Assembly (NCBI RefSeq): GCF_000211855.2
Contig: NC_015638.1
Coordinates: 2,701,001 to 2,765,000 of the forward strand
From: Lacinutrix sp. 5H-3-7-4
GTDB lineage: Bacteria > Bacteroidota > Bacteroidia > Flavobacteriales > Flavobacteriaceae
Direction of reading: 5' to 3'
DNA: 64,000 nt
This document shows, piece by piece, positions 49,583 to 57,832 of this stretch. Every line of letters starts with the position of its first letter. Position 1 is the stretch's first letter. Position numbers and translations under genes: made by a program. The notes beneath the pieces are model-generated. The model had not been told where the DNA came from and did no database searches. It worked only from the letters and a program-made list of their open reading frames with translations.

Positions 49583-49613
49583 TTGTCAGGTTTGTTTTAA
49601 AAATATAAGTTTG
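49583..49613 (+). promoter_or_regulatory. Predicted promoter of the S74 fibre gene
   Basis: TTG (49583-49585), 20-base spacer, TAAGTTTG (49606-49613), a full match to the Bacteroidota consensus, 22 bases before the ATG. Confidence 0.7.
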
Positions 49614-49635
49614 CCAGCCCTAATCAAAAATTTAA

Positions 49636-51093
49636 ATGAAAAACTTAACCTTATTACTTTATTTTTTAGTAACCACTAGTTTTGCTCAAGTAGGAATAAA
49701 TACTACAGCGCCAGATGAATCTTCAATTTTAGATGTAACAAGTTCTAATAAAGGAATTTTAATTCCAAGAATTAGTTTAACTTCTACAACAGATGTTACT
49801 ACTATTGAAACGCCAACAGTTAGTTTACTTATATATAATACAGCATCAATTGATGATGTAACTCCTGGATATTATTTTTGGAATGGTTTAGATTGGTCGA
49901 GAATAGCTACTTCAAATAGAGAAAATAATTCGTGGAGTATTTTAGGAAATACTAATACAGATGATGCTATTAACTTTATAGGTACAAGTGATAATCAAGA
50001 TTTAGTTTTTAAAAGAAACAATATTCAGGCCGGTTTTTTAAAAGAAAACAACACTGCTTTTGGAGTAAATAGCTTACCGCTTAGTAGCACAGGAACAGAC
50101 AATGCTAGCTTTGGAGTTAACGCAATGTCTTCTAATAATTCAGGAAGAGAAAATACAGCCATAGGGCAAAATGCCTTAAGAGATAACCAAAATGGGACGA
50201 GTAATACTGCAGTAGGATTTAATACACTTCTTGCAAATACAGCGAGTTCAAATACAGCAATTGGATCAAGCTCCTTAGTTAATAATACTTCTGGCTCTGG
50301 AAATATAGGAGTTGGTTCTTTAACTTTAAATCAAAATACTACAGGAGGAAATAATACCGCAATAGGTATGCAGTCGCTTACAAAAAATACAACCGGAACT
50401 AATAATACTGCTAGTGGGCTTTTTGCATTGTTCGATAATACTACAGGAACACACAATACTGCAAATGGCTCAGAATCTTTAACTTTTAATACTAGTGGCG
50501 ATTATAATACTGCTATTGGTACTAATGCATTATATTCTAATACATCTGGTTATAATAATACAGCAGTCGGTAGTAATGCTTTAGATAATGTTACAACGGG
50601 TCATAATAATACTGCAATTGGATATTTGGCTAAAGTCCCTTTTGGTAATGGAAGTAATCAAGTGCGTGTAGGTAATACTCTTATTGCTTATGCAGGAGTT
50701 CAAGTGGCTTGGGATGTAACTTCAGATAAACGTTGGAAAAATACCATTGAAGATTCTAATTTAGGATTAGATTTTATAAACACTTTACGTCCTGTGTCAT
50801 ATTTCAGAAATAATGATAAGACTAACAGAATTGAATATGGTTTTATTGCTCAAGAATTAAAACAAGCTTTACAAAGTTCTGGTGTTAAAAGTAAAAGTAT
50901 CGTTTCTGAAGACAGTGAAGGTATGTTAAGTGTAAGATATAATGATTTGTTTTCTCCTATAGTTAAAGCTATACAACAGCAAAATGATGAAATTGAAACA
51001 CTAAAAGCTGAAAACAAAACCTTGAAATTAAAACAGCAAGCTATTGAAAATGAACTTCTAGAAATCAAAAAACTATTATTGAATAAAAAATAA
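49636..51093 (+). CDS. Secreted fibre protein with YadA-head-like repeats and S74 chaperone domain
   Basis: A 485-residue protein with a short signal peptide (LLYFLVTTSFA, QV). Residues about 20-100 form an N-terminal domain with SSILDVTSSNKGILIPRISL. About 150-350 has eleven degenerate repeats built on NTAxGxxAL, like the head of trimeric autotransporter adhesins. About 365-430 is an intramolecular chaperone (Peptidase_S74): SDKRWKNTIEDSNLGLDFI, LRPVSYF, YGFIAQELKQAL. It ends in a coiled coil (TLKAENKTLKLKQQAIENELLEI). S74 domains assist trimer folding and often cut themselves off. No type IX signal is obvious. Confidence 0.85.
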   Translation: MKNLTLLLYFLVTTSFAQVGINTTAPDESSILDVTSSNKGILIPRISLTSTTDVTTIETPTVSLLIYNTASIDDVTPGYYFWNGLDWSRIATSNRENNSWSILGNTNTDDAINFIGTSDNQDLVFKRNNIQAGFLKENNTAFGVNSLPLSSTGTDNASFGVNAMSSNNSGRENTAIGQNALRDNQNGTSNTAVGFNTLLANTASSNTAIGSSSLVNNTSGSGNIGVGSLTLNQNTTGGNNTAIGMQSLTKNTTGTNNTASGLFALFDNTTGTHNTANGSESLTFNTSGDYNTAIGTNALYSNTSGYNNTAVGSNALDNVTTGHNNTAIGYLAKVPFGNGSNQVRVGNTLIAYAGVQVAWDVTSDKRWKNTIEDSNLGLDFINTLRPVSYFRNNDKTNRIEYGFIAQELKQALQSSGVKSKSIVSEDSEGMLSVRYNDLFSPIVKAIQQQNDEIETLKAENKTLKLKQQAIENELLEIKKLLLNKK

Positions 51094-51199
51094 CTAGCTT
51101 CAAGAATTTAATTTAAAAATTATAATAATATTAAGAAACACTTTCAATTAAAGGTCTTTAATTTGAGCTCTTATTTTTTTAATAAATAAAGAGCATATT

Positions 51200-51952
51200 A
51201 TGACTAATAAAATGATTGGTATAGTTGGTGGTGTAGGCAGTTACGCAGGAATAGACTTAATTAAAAAGGTGTACGATTTAACCGAAGCAACTTCAGATCA
51301 AGACCATTTACCTGTGTCTATGTTATCTGTTCCTCACAAAATTATTGACAGAACAAAATATCTGTTAGGTGAAACCGAAACCAATCCTGGAATTGCAATT
51401 GCCGAAATTATTGCCTCATTAATTGCTAGTGGTTCATCAATCATTGGTATACCTTGTAATACAGCTCATGCTAAACCTATTTTAAGTTTAATTGAAAAGA
51501 GTATACCAGAATCTTGTGTTTTGGTTAATTTAATAGAAGAAGTAGGATTGCATATTTCTACAAAACATCCTGAAATTACAAAAGTTGGTGTTTTAGGTAC
51601 AACAGGTACTATTTTAGCAAAAGTATATCCCGAAGTGTTATCTAAATACAATATTGAAGTTATTCAGCCATCAGAAGATATTCAAGATTTATTTGTACAT
51701 CCATCAATATATGATACATCTTACGGTATAAAAGCATTTTCAAATCCCGTAAACGAAAAAGCAAAAGAAAACTTAAGTATGGCAGCAACATATTTATCAA
51801 GAAAAGGCGCCCAAGCTGTTATTTTAGGATGTACCGAAATTCCATTAGCCATCCAATACGAAAAGATTGAAGACAGTTTAATAATTGATGCTACAACAGT
51901 TTTGGCTAGTGCATTAATTAGGGAATCTAAAAAAATGGAATTAAGTAATTAA
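51200..51952 (+). CDS. Aspartate/glutamate racemase family protein
   Basis: A 250-residue cofactor-free racemase-like enzyme. The two catalytic cysteines are in IGIPCNTAHAKPI and VILGCTEIPLA; the N-terminal MIGIVGGVGSYAGIDL binds substrate carboxylates. It resembles aspartate racemase (RacD/YgeA) more than MurI. The product could be D-Asp or D-Glu for the wall or signalling; this cannot be decided here. It is convergent with the HxlR regulator, two bases apart. Confidence 0.85.
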   Translation: MTNKMIGIVGGVGSYAGIDLIKKVYDLTEATSDQDHLPVSMLSVPHKIIDRTKYLLGETETNPGIAIAEIIASLIASGSSIIGIPCNTAHAKPILSLIEKSIPESCVLVNLIEEVGLHISTKHPEITKVGVLGTTGTILAKVYPEVLSKYNIEVIQPSEDIQDLFVHPSIYDTSYGIKAFSNPVNEKAKENLSMAATYLSRKGAQAVILGCTEIPLAIQYEKIEDSLIIDATTVLASALIRESKKMELSN

Positions 51953-51953
51953 A

Positions 51954-52298
51954 CTATTTAATATGGCTCTTTTGTTCAGAAACAGCATAAATGCCCCAAT
52001 CTGCAATAGATTGCACTACAGGAATTAAAGTTTTACCAAAATCGGTTAACGAATATTCTACCTTTAAAGGTGGTTTAGAAGTGTATACCTTTCTTTTTAC
52101 AATACCATCTTCTTCTAAAGTTTTTAATTGTAAACTCAATGTACGCTCTGTAACTGTTGGCATTTCTTTTCTTAATTCATTATATCGGAGTGTTTTATCA
52201 ATTAAATGAAACATAATTACCGTTTTCCATTTTCCTCCAATAATTCCCATGGTTAAACTGGCACAACATGGATATTCCTTTCCTTTAAACGTATACAT
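51954..52298 (-). CDS. HxlR-family (DUF24) transcriptional regulator
   Basis: A 114-residue winged helix-turn-helix regulator. Seen: GIIGGKWKTVIMFHL, LRYNELRKEMPTVTERTLSLQLKTLEEDGIVKR (recognition helix and wing) and the late YSLTDFGKTL. A Cys pair at residues 11-12 (YPCCAS) lies where HxlR/YodB-type proteins keep a redox- or quinone-sensing Cys. It is divergent from a nitroreductase operon, with matching inverted repeats between them, so it very probably represses that operon and itself. Confidence 0.9.
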   Translation of the reverse strand: MYTFKGKEYPCCASLTMGIIGGKWKTVIMFHLIDKTLRYNELRKEMPTVTERTLSLQLKTLEEDGIVKRKVYTSKPPLKVEYSLTDFGKTLIPVVQSIADWGIYAVSEQKSHIK

Positions 52299-52337
52299 AA
52301 TTATTTTTTAAGTATTAAATCTTTGGCTAAGATAGAA

Positions 52338-52373
52338 TACTATACTTATTTATACAACTATACTTTTTATAGT
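52338..52373. promoter_or_regulatory. HxlR operator candidates near the regulator gene
   Basis: ACTATA-N5-TATAGT is present at 52357-52373 with spacer CTTTT, identical to the core at 52493-52511. Directly next to it an imperfect copy starts TACTATACTT at 52338. This pair lies 40-75 bases upstream of the hxlR ATG and suggests autoregulation. Confidence 0.6.
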
Positions 52374-52461
52374 AAATTTAACATTCAGCTGAATGTATTG
52401 ATTTTGTTGGGTTTACAAACTTTTTAAGTGTAATATTTTATACTATCCTTTTTGACCGTTA

Positions 52462-52511
52462 TTGTGAAAAATAGATACTACAATTACATTTGTACTATAC
52501 TTTTTATAGTA
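52462..52511 (+). promoter_or_regulatory. Nitroreductase operon promoter with HxlR operator on the start site
   Basis: TTG (52462-52464), exactly 20 bases, then TACATTTG (52485-52492), a full -33/-7 match. The inverted repeat TACTATA-N5-TATAGTA (52493-52511) begins at the next base and covers the expected transcription start. The same core with the same CTTTT spacer recurs at 52357. This is the layout expected for repression. Confidence 0.75.
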
Positions 52512-52544
52512 TAATTAATAATCAACTCAAAAAAACATATAATA

Positions 52545-53219
52545 ATGAATACACCAAACATTGCACAAGAAGATATTTTAAACGCATTTAACTACAGACA
52601 TGCTACTAAAGAATTTGATGCTACCAAAACATTAACTGATGAGCAAATCAATTTCATCTTAAAAACAGCGAATTTATCACCAAGTTCTTTTGGTTTTGAA
52701 CCTTGGCATTTTATAGTGGTACAAGACAAAGATTTACGCGAACTTTTAAAACCTGTAGCTTGGGGAGCACCAGTAAAACTAGACACTGCAAGTCACTTTA
52801 TTTTAGGTTTAGCAATGAAAGCGCCAATGGTAAAACACAATGCAGAATACATAGAACATATGATGAAAGACGTTAAGCAAATGCCAGAAGATGTTGTAGA
52901 AATGTATTCTAAATTTTACAGAGAGTTTCAAGAACGTGATTTTAACTTAGATTCAGATAAAAAATTATTCGATTGGTCATCAAAGCAAACGTATATTGCC
53001 TTAGGTAATATGATGACAGCTGCTGCTTTAACCGGAATCGATTCTTGTCCTATAGAAGGCTTTCATATTGAAGAAACTGAAGCTTTGTTAAGAGATAAGT
53101 TCGAAGTGGATACTGACAAATATGGAATTTCATTTATGGCTGCTTTTGGTTACAGAAAAGCAGATCCAGAATTCGGAAAATCAAGACGTAATTTTGAAGA
53201 TATTGTAACATTTAAGTAA
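52545..53219 (+). CDS. NfsB-type nitroreductase / NAD(P)H-quinone reductase
   Basis: A 224-residue FMN enzyme. FNYRHATKEFDATK carries the FMN-binding Arg-His region; LSPSSFGFEPWHFIVVQD and GIDSCPIEGFH match the NfsB group. Such enzymes reduce nitroaromatics, quinones and flavins. It is the first gene of a five-gene run (gaps 26, 20, 34 and 1 bases) controlled by a promoter with an HxlR site. This fits a response to quinones or other electrophiles. Confidence 0.92.
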   Translation: MNTPNIAQEDILNAFNYRHATKEFDATKTLTDEQINFILKTANLSPSSFGFEPWHFIVVQDKDLRELLKPVAWGAPVKLDTASHFILGLAMKAPMVKHNAEYIEHMMKDVKQMPEDVVEMYSKFYREFQERDFNLDSDKKLFDWSSKQTYIALGNMMTAAALTGIDSCPIEGFHIEETEALLRDKFEVDTDKYGISFMAAFGYRKADPEFGKSRRNFEDIVTFK

Positions 53220-53245
53220 GCAACTCCTTCTAAAAACACAAAAAA

Positions 53246-54253
53246 ATGAAAGCAATAGGATACAAAGAGAATTTACCAATTGAGAACGTAAAGTCTTTAC
53301 AAGACATAACATTAGAAACTCCAAAAGCAACTGGAAGAGATATTCTTGTTGAAATTAAAGCGATTTCTGTAAATCCAGCAGATTACAAAGTGCGTGCAGG
53401 AATGCCAGCAGAAGGTGACAACTGGAAAGTTATTGGTTGGGATGCAACAGGTATTGTAAAAGAAGTTGGAGAAGATGTGACTCTTTTTAATGTTGGAGAT
53501 GAAGTTTGGTATGCAGGAGATTTTACACGTCAAGGGAGTTATGCACAATTTCAAATTGTAGACGAGCGTATTGTTGGTAAAAAACCTTCAAGCCTATCCT
53601 ATGCTGAAGCTGCTGCTTTACCGTTAACCACACTTACAGCTTACGAAATGCTGTTCGATAGGCTACAAGTTACTAAAGATGATGCTAGCAAATCCATTTT
53701 AGTTATTGGTGCTGCTGGTGGAGTTGGTTCTATCTTAGTACAATTAGCTAAAAAGCTGACAAAATTAAACATTATTGGTACTGCTTCTCGCAAAGAAACC
53801 ACAGCTTGGTTAAAAGAATTGGGTGCAGATACTGTGATTAATCACAGAAATAAATTGAGCGAAGAGTTTGAAAAATACAACTTGGCTGCTCCAGAGTATG
53901 TAGTAAGTTTAAACGCTACAGAACATCATGTAGATGAAATTGTAAAACTGATTAAACCTCAAGGTAAATTCGGGTTTATTGACGATCCAAAATCGTTAAA
54001 CGTCATGCCTTTTAAAGGAAAAGCAGTTTCTACACACATAGAGTTAATGTTCACACGCTCAATGTTTCAAACGGAAGATATGATAGAGCAACACCATATT
54101 TTGAACAAAGCTTCAGAATTAATTGACAACGGAACAATTAAAACTACTTTAGGTGAAAATTTCGGAACCATAAATGCTAAAAATCTTCGTAAAGCACATG
54201 CTTTCTTAGAGACAGAAAAAGCTAAAGGGAAAATTGTTTTAGAAGGATTTTAG
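53246..54253 (+). CDS. Zinc-free medium-chain oxidoreductase (quinone reductase-like)
   Basis: A 335-residue MDR-superfamily protein. Seen: ISVNPADYKVRAG, DATGIVKEVGEDV, the LTTLTAYEML helix, Rossmann motif VIGAAGGVGSILVQLAK and the late GKIVLEGF. The Cys zinc ligands of alcohol dehydrogenases are absent, so reduction of quinones or enones with NADPH is likely. Annotation pipelines often call this branch zinc-binding. It is the second gene of the HxlR-linked run. Confidence 0.88.
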   Translation: MKAIGYKENLPIENVKSLQDITLETPKATGRDILVEIKAISVNPADYKVRAGMPAEGDNWKVIGWDATGIVKEVGEDVTLFNVGDEVWYAGDFTRQGSYAQFQIVDERIVGKKPSSLSYAEAAALPLTTLTAYEMLFDRLQVTKDDASKSILVIGAAGGVGSILVQLAKKLTKLNIIGTASRKETTAWLKELGADTVINHRNKLSEEFEKYNLAAPEYVVSLNATEHHVDEIVKLIKPQGKFGFIDDPKSLNVMPFKGKAVSTHIELMFTRSMFQTEDMIEQHHILNKASELIDNGTIKTTLGENFGTINAKNLRKAHAFLETEKAKGKIVLEGF

Positions 54254-54273
54254 ATTTAGTAAATTTTATAAAA

Positions 54274-54747
54274 ATGAAAAACATACTAACAGCAGCATTA
54301 ACTATAATTATTTCTATAATTAGTAATACAGTTGATGCACAAGTAACAACTATAGATTCTGTAGCCACATCAAAAGTGCAACATTTTAATTTTGATGATA
54401 TGGCATCGGAAACCATCGGAAAAGGCATAAAACGCAAATGGTTTCATGGTGAAAAAGGACAAATGACTATTTTTAATTTAGAAAAAGATGCGCATATTCC
54501 TTGGCATAAACATCCAAACGAACAAATTACTTACATAATGTCTGGTAAGGTTAAAATAAAAACCATTATAGATGGAAAAGAAACATTTGTAGAAGTTGGA
54601 GCAGGAGAAGTCATTGTTTTTCCTGAAAATGTACCACATGAGTTTTGGGCTTTAGAAGAAACCGTAGATTTAGATGTGCACGTTCCTGTTCGCCAGGATT
54701 GGTTGTCTAAAGAATTACCAGAGTATTTAAAGAAAACGAAAAAATAA
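54274..54747 (+). CDS. Exported cupin protein
   Basis: A 157-residue single cupin with a signal peptide (SIISNTVDAQ). Motif 1 is IPWHKHPNEQITYIMSGKVKI and motif 2 is VIVFPENVPHEFWALEE, giving the metal His/Glu set. Such proteins may be metal-dependent oxygenases, isomerases or binding proteins. Export is unusual for a partner of cytosolic reductases. Third gene of the HxlR-linked run. Confidence 0.82.
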   Translation: MKNILTAALTIIISIISNTVDAQVTTIDSVATSKVQHFNFDDMASETIGKGIKRKWFHGEKGQMTIFNLEKDAHIPWHKHPNEQITYIMSGKVKIKTIIDGKETFVEVGAGEVIVFPENVPHEFWALEETVDLDVHVPVRQDWLSKELPEYLKKTKK

Positions 54748-54781
54748 AATTAATCAGTATTAAAACTGAAAATCAAACATC

Positions 54782-55615
54782 ATGAAAAAAAATATTTTAA
54801 TCGCATTAGCACTAATAGCAGGTATTTTTGCAACCGCGCAAACACCAACAACAGACAATATTAAGTCTATAAACGAAGTAGTAACTGTAGATACTGTAGA
54901 ATGGGGCTGGTTAAATCCGTTACGAGGCGATAAAAGTCCAGCTGCAGGAAAACTTTGGGGAGACAGAACCAAAAACGAACCAGCAGGTTTTTTAGTAAAA
55001 TTCAATAAAGGATTTTCTTCGCCAGCACACATTCACAACATTACGTATCGTGGTGTGGTCATTAAAGGTTTATTGCATAATGATGACGAACAAGCCGAAA
55101 AACAATGGCTACCAGCTGGATCTTATTGGCAGCAACCAGCAGGAGAAGCACATATTACTGCAGCAGATGGTGAAGAAAACATGGCTTTTTTAGACATACA
55201 GGAAGGACCATATTTAGTACAACCAACAGACGAAGCTTTTGATAATGGTGAACGACCAATTAATGTAGATAAAACCAATTTAGTATGGTTAAACGCTAAT
55301 GATATAGAATGGGTTTCAGAAAAAAGTAATGTAGAAACTGCTTTTTTATGGGGAAGCCACGAAAATAATCAATTACGTGCTTCTTTAATAAAATTACCAG
55401 CTGGTTTTAAAGGAAAAATTAAAAATTTAAGTCCAAATTTTAGAGCTGTAGTTATTTCTGGAGGAATTTCACACCAGTTTTCTAAAAAAGAAGATAAAAA
55501 GGAATTAAACGCACCATCTTATTTTGGAGCAGAAGAAAATGCAACTTCCATAATTTCAGCAGAAAAAGAAACGGTTCTTTATATTAGAAGTAACGGTAAT
55601 TTTGAAGTCAAGTAA
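54782..55615 (+). CDS. Exported DUF4437 double-cupin protein
   Basis: A 277-residue protein with a signal peptide (LIAGIFATA, QT). SSPAHIHNITYRGVVIKG and SYWQQPAGEAHITAAD form the N-terminal cupin with His ligands; a second, weaker cupin follows (FRAVVISGGISHQF). This matches DUF4437, related to anti-sigma ChrR cupins. Function unknown. Fourth gene of the run; the next gene starts one base after its stop. Confidence 0.82.
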   Translation: MKKNILIALALIAGIFATAQTPTTDNIKSINEVVTVDTVEWGWLNPLRGDKSPAAGKLWGDRTKNEPAGFLVKFNKGFSSPAHIHNITYRGVVIKGLLHNDDEQAEKQWLPAGSYWQQPAGEAHITAADGEENMAFLDIQEGPYLVQPTDEAFDNGERPINVDKTNLVWLNANDIEWVSEKSNVETAFLWGSHENNQLRASLIKLPAGFKGKIKNLSPNFRAVVISGGISHQFSKKEDKKELNAPSYFGAEENATSIISAEKETVLYIRSNGNFEVK

Positions 55616-55616
55616 A

Positions 55617-56723
55617 ATGAAAAAGATAAGTTTACTACTAAGTTTAATCACTTCGGTTATGACAACACAAGCACAAAATACTTTAACGGAAGTAGAAACG
55701 TATGCAACCGTAGACCAAGCAGTAGGTAATATTGCTTTCACCAATGATGGCGAATTGGTTTATAGCCATCATCCATTTTTTGGACCAGAAATTAGAGTAG
55801 TAAAGTTTGACAAAAAGACAAACACAACTACACCTTTTCCAAATTTAGAATGGAACACACCACGAGACACCGACGATAATTATTTAAGTAATGTCTTAGG
55901 TATTCGTAATGATGAAAACGGCATTATTTGGATGATAGATATGGCACAGCGTAATAATGTAACGCCAAAAATTGTAGGTTGGAATACAAAAACGAATGCT
56001 TTAGAACGTATTTATTATTTACCAAAATCATCGGTTCCAAAAATTGCGCAACCTAATGATATGGTAGTCGATACCAAACATGGCTACTTTATAATTGCAG
56101 ATGAAGGCATAGGAAATGGAGGAGATGGAAGTCAAGCTGCGTTTATAATTGTAGATATGAAAACGGGTAAAGCACGTCGTGTTTTAGAAGGTACACGAAC
56201 AACTAAACCAGAAAACACACCAACAGTAATTAAAGGCAAACATTTAGCTGTTAACGGAAAAGATTTATTGGTTGGTAACGACGGAATTACAGCTGATAAA
56301 GATTTTGAATATATTTATTACGGTCCGTTAAACGGAACTAAAATCTACCGAATTAAAACGCTTGATTTAGTTAACGAAGCGTATACAGATGAAGATTTAG
56401 ATTCTAAAATAGAAACCTATTCTAACAAACCAAATAATGGAGGAATGTCTATAGATAAAGATGGAAACATTTATTTAACTGCTTTAGAAAGCAACAGTGT
56501 TGCTGTTGTTTTGGCCAAAGATAAAAGTGTAAAAACAATGATTGCTGATGAAAATATGGTTTGGCCAGATGGTGTAAGCTATAATCATGTAGATGGTTAC
56601 ATGTATGTGTCAGCAGCACAGGTAAATAAAGGTGCTGTTTTTAACAATGGTAAAGATCAATCCACAAAACCATTTTACATTTTTAGATTTAAGCCTGTTG
56701 TTGACGGTGTTTCATTCAGATAA
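55617..56723 (+). CDS. Exported yellow/major-royal-jelly-like beta-propeller protein
   Basis: A 368-residue protein with a signal peptide (MKKISLLLSLITSVMTTQA, QN). It follows the MRJP/yellow pattern, related to SMP-30 propellers: GNIAFTNDGELVYSHHPFFG, NGIIWMIDMAQRN, IAQPNDMVVDTKHGYFIIADEG and GGMSIDKDGNIYLTALESN. In insects yellow proteins act on dopachrome-type quinones; bacterial members are uncharacterised. ATG 55617 fits the signal peptide; an in-frame ATG 15 bases up overlaps the previous gene. Last of the HxlR-linked run. Confidence 0.82.
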   Translation: MKKISLLLSLITSVMTTQAQNTLTEVETYATVDQAVGNIAFTNDGELVYSHHPFFGPEIRVVKFDKKTNTTTPFPNLEWNTPRDTDDNYLSNVLGIRNDENGIIWMIDMAQRNNVTPKIVGWNTKTNALERIYYLPKSSVPKIAQPNDMVVDTKHGYFIIADEGIGNGGDGSQAAFIIVDMKTGKARRVLEGTRTTKPENTPTVIKGKHLAVNGKDLLVGNDGITADKDFEYIYYGPLNGTKIYRIKTLDLVNEAYTDEDLDSKIETYSNKPNNGGMSIDKDGNIYLTALESNSVAVVLAKDKSVKTMIADENMVWPDGVSYNHVDGYMYVSAAQVNKGAVFNNGKDQSTKPFYIFRFKPVVDGVSFR

Positions 56724-56768
56724 TTTTAGTTGATTAATAGTTGAATCCCTAATTATTGATTAATAGCA

Positions 56769-56803
56769 AGAAGAAGTCACCATGTTGTGGCTTCTTCTAT
56801 TTT
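56769..56803 (+). terminator. Terminator after the nitroreductase operon
   Basis: A 12-bp stem with one G-T pair (AGAAGAAGTCAC with GTGGCTTCTTCT) around a 6-base loop, followed by ATTTT. The T run is short. It separates the operon from the AraC-type gene. Confidence 0.65.
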
Positions 56804-56834
56804 AAATATTTAGTACCTTTAAAAAAAGATTTAC

Positions 56835-57698
56835 ATGCCAAGAACTATTATCGAAAATATCGTCATTGCGCAATACAAAGACCAAACATTTTTTGAGTTT
56901 TGTAAATACACTACTATTCGTTTTTTCGAAATTCTTTATTTTGAAAAAGGTACAGGAACCATAAAAATTAATGGTAAAACGGTAAATTACACACCAAATA
57001 GTGTGTTTGTTTTTATTCCAGATGATATTTATATCGTTAATGCAGAATCGGCTACAACTACAGTAGCTATAAAGTTTTTAAAGAGTTTTTTTAGAAAAAC
57101 AAGTTCGCAAAACTCCAATCTTCCAGTAAACGATTGGTTTCGTAAAATTGAAGAAATTCTAAATAGCGAAAGTCACGAACTTCGTGAAATGCAATTTGAA
57201 ACCGATGCAGACAGATCACATTTAGTATCCTTAATTAATATGGTGGCTACCGAATATTTAAACAAACAATCTTTCGATATTTTTATTATTGAAAATTCAT
57301 TGTCTGTAATCCTTCATTTAATTGCCAGAAATATTCAGTTCATAAATACTTCAGATTCGGTAAAGGAAGTAAAGTCTTCAAAAATTCAACAAATCATCAA
57401 TTATATTCATTCTAATATTTATAATTCCGAAGTATTATCTACCAAAAGTTTAGCTGAAGAATTTCATATGGCAGATAATTACATCAGCGAATATTTTAAA
57501 AAACATACCGATGTGTCGTTAAAAAAATACATCATTAATTATAAATTAAAATTAGTAGAAACAAGGTTGAAGTATACCGATTTGCAATATTCTGAAATTG
57601 CTGCAGAACTCAGTTTTACAGATTCTAGTCATTTAAACAAAACCTTTCAAGCCTATAAAGGCACAAGTTTAAGTGCTTTTAAAGCGAGTTTAGCCTAG
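56835..57698 (+). CDS. AraC-family transcriptional regulator
   Basis: A 287-residue regulator. The N-terminal half (about 1-150) is cupin-like (FEILYFEKGTGTIKINGKTVNYTPNSVFVFIPDD) and may bind an effector. The C-terminal about 100 residues are the double helix-turn-helix: IQQIINYIHSNIYNSEVLSTKSLAEEFHM, then YISEYFKKHTDVSLKKYIINYKL and YSEIAAELSFTDSSHLNKTFQAYKGTSLSAFK. It is followed by two units that share an upstream module (57722 and 59788) with 21-bp-spaced direct repeats, the spacing typical for AraC activators. It probably activates both. Confidence 0.93.
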   Translation: MPRTIIENIVIAQYKDQTFFEFCKYTTIRFFEILYFEKGTGTIKINGKTVNYTPNSVFVFIPDDIYIVNAESATTTVAIKFLKSFFRKTSSQNSNLPVNDWFRKIEEILNSESHELREMQFETDADRSHLVSLINMVATEYLNKQSFDIFIIENSLSVILHLIARNIQFINTSDSVKEVKSSKIQQIINYIHSNIYNSEVLSTKSLAEEFHMADNYISEYFKKHTDVSLKKYIINYKLKLVETRLKYTDLQYSEIAAELSFTDSSHLNKTFQAYKGTSLSAFKASLA

Positions 57699-57721
57699 TT
57701 TTTAGCTTAGTTTTTTACAAG

Positions 57722-57790
57722 AAACCTCTTTTTTTACTAATACCACTTTGTTTTCTACCAAATAAAAGCTTGGTGTCTATTTTAAATTTG
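57722..57790 (+). promoter_or_regulatory. Activator-type promoter module, copy 1 (enoyl-CoA hydratase unit)
   Basis: AAACCT-N2-TTTTTTACTAA-N14-CTACCAAA (57722-57762), then 20 bases, then TAAATTTG (57783-57790). TACTAA (57735) and TACCAA (57756) are direct repeats 21 bp apart. The last bases AAA sit where other promoters here have the -33 TTG. 33 of 41 upstream positions are identical to copy 2 at 59788. Confidence 0.72.
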
Positions 57791-57832
57791 CAGTGTAATT
57801 AATACACACACAATAATTTAAAACATGACATC

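Larger units (their letters stand above)
49168..49635. other. 468-base divergent intergenic region
   Basis: No gene is seen. The left end carries a minus-strand promoter (49197-49226) for the small exported protein and the right end a plus-strand promoter (49583-49613) for the S74 fibre gene. The 350 bases between are AT-rich and show no clear repeat or RNA signature. Confidence 0.6.

Noticed and set aside
49636-51093. Prophage remnant on account of the S74 domain
   Set aside because: There are no other phage genes nearby, and signal peptide and promoter fit a host surface protein.
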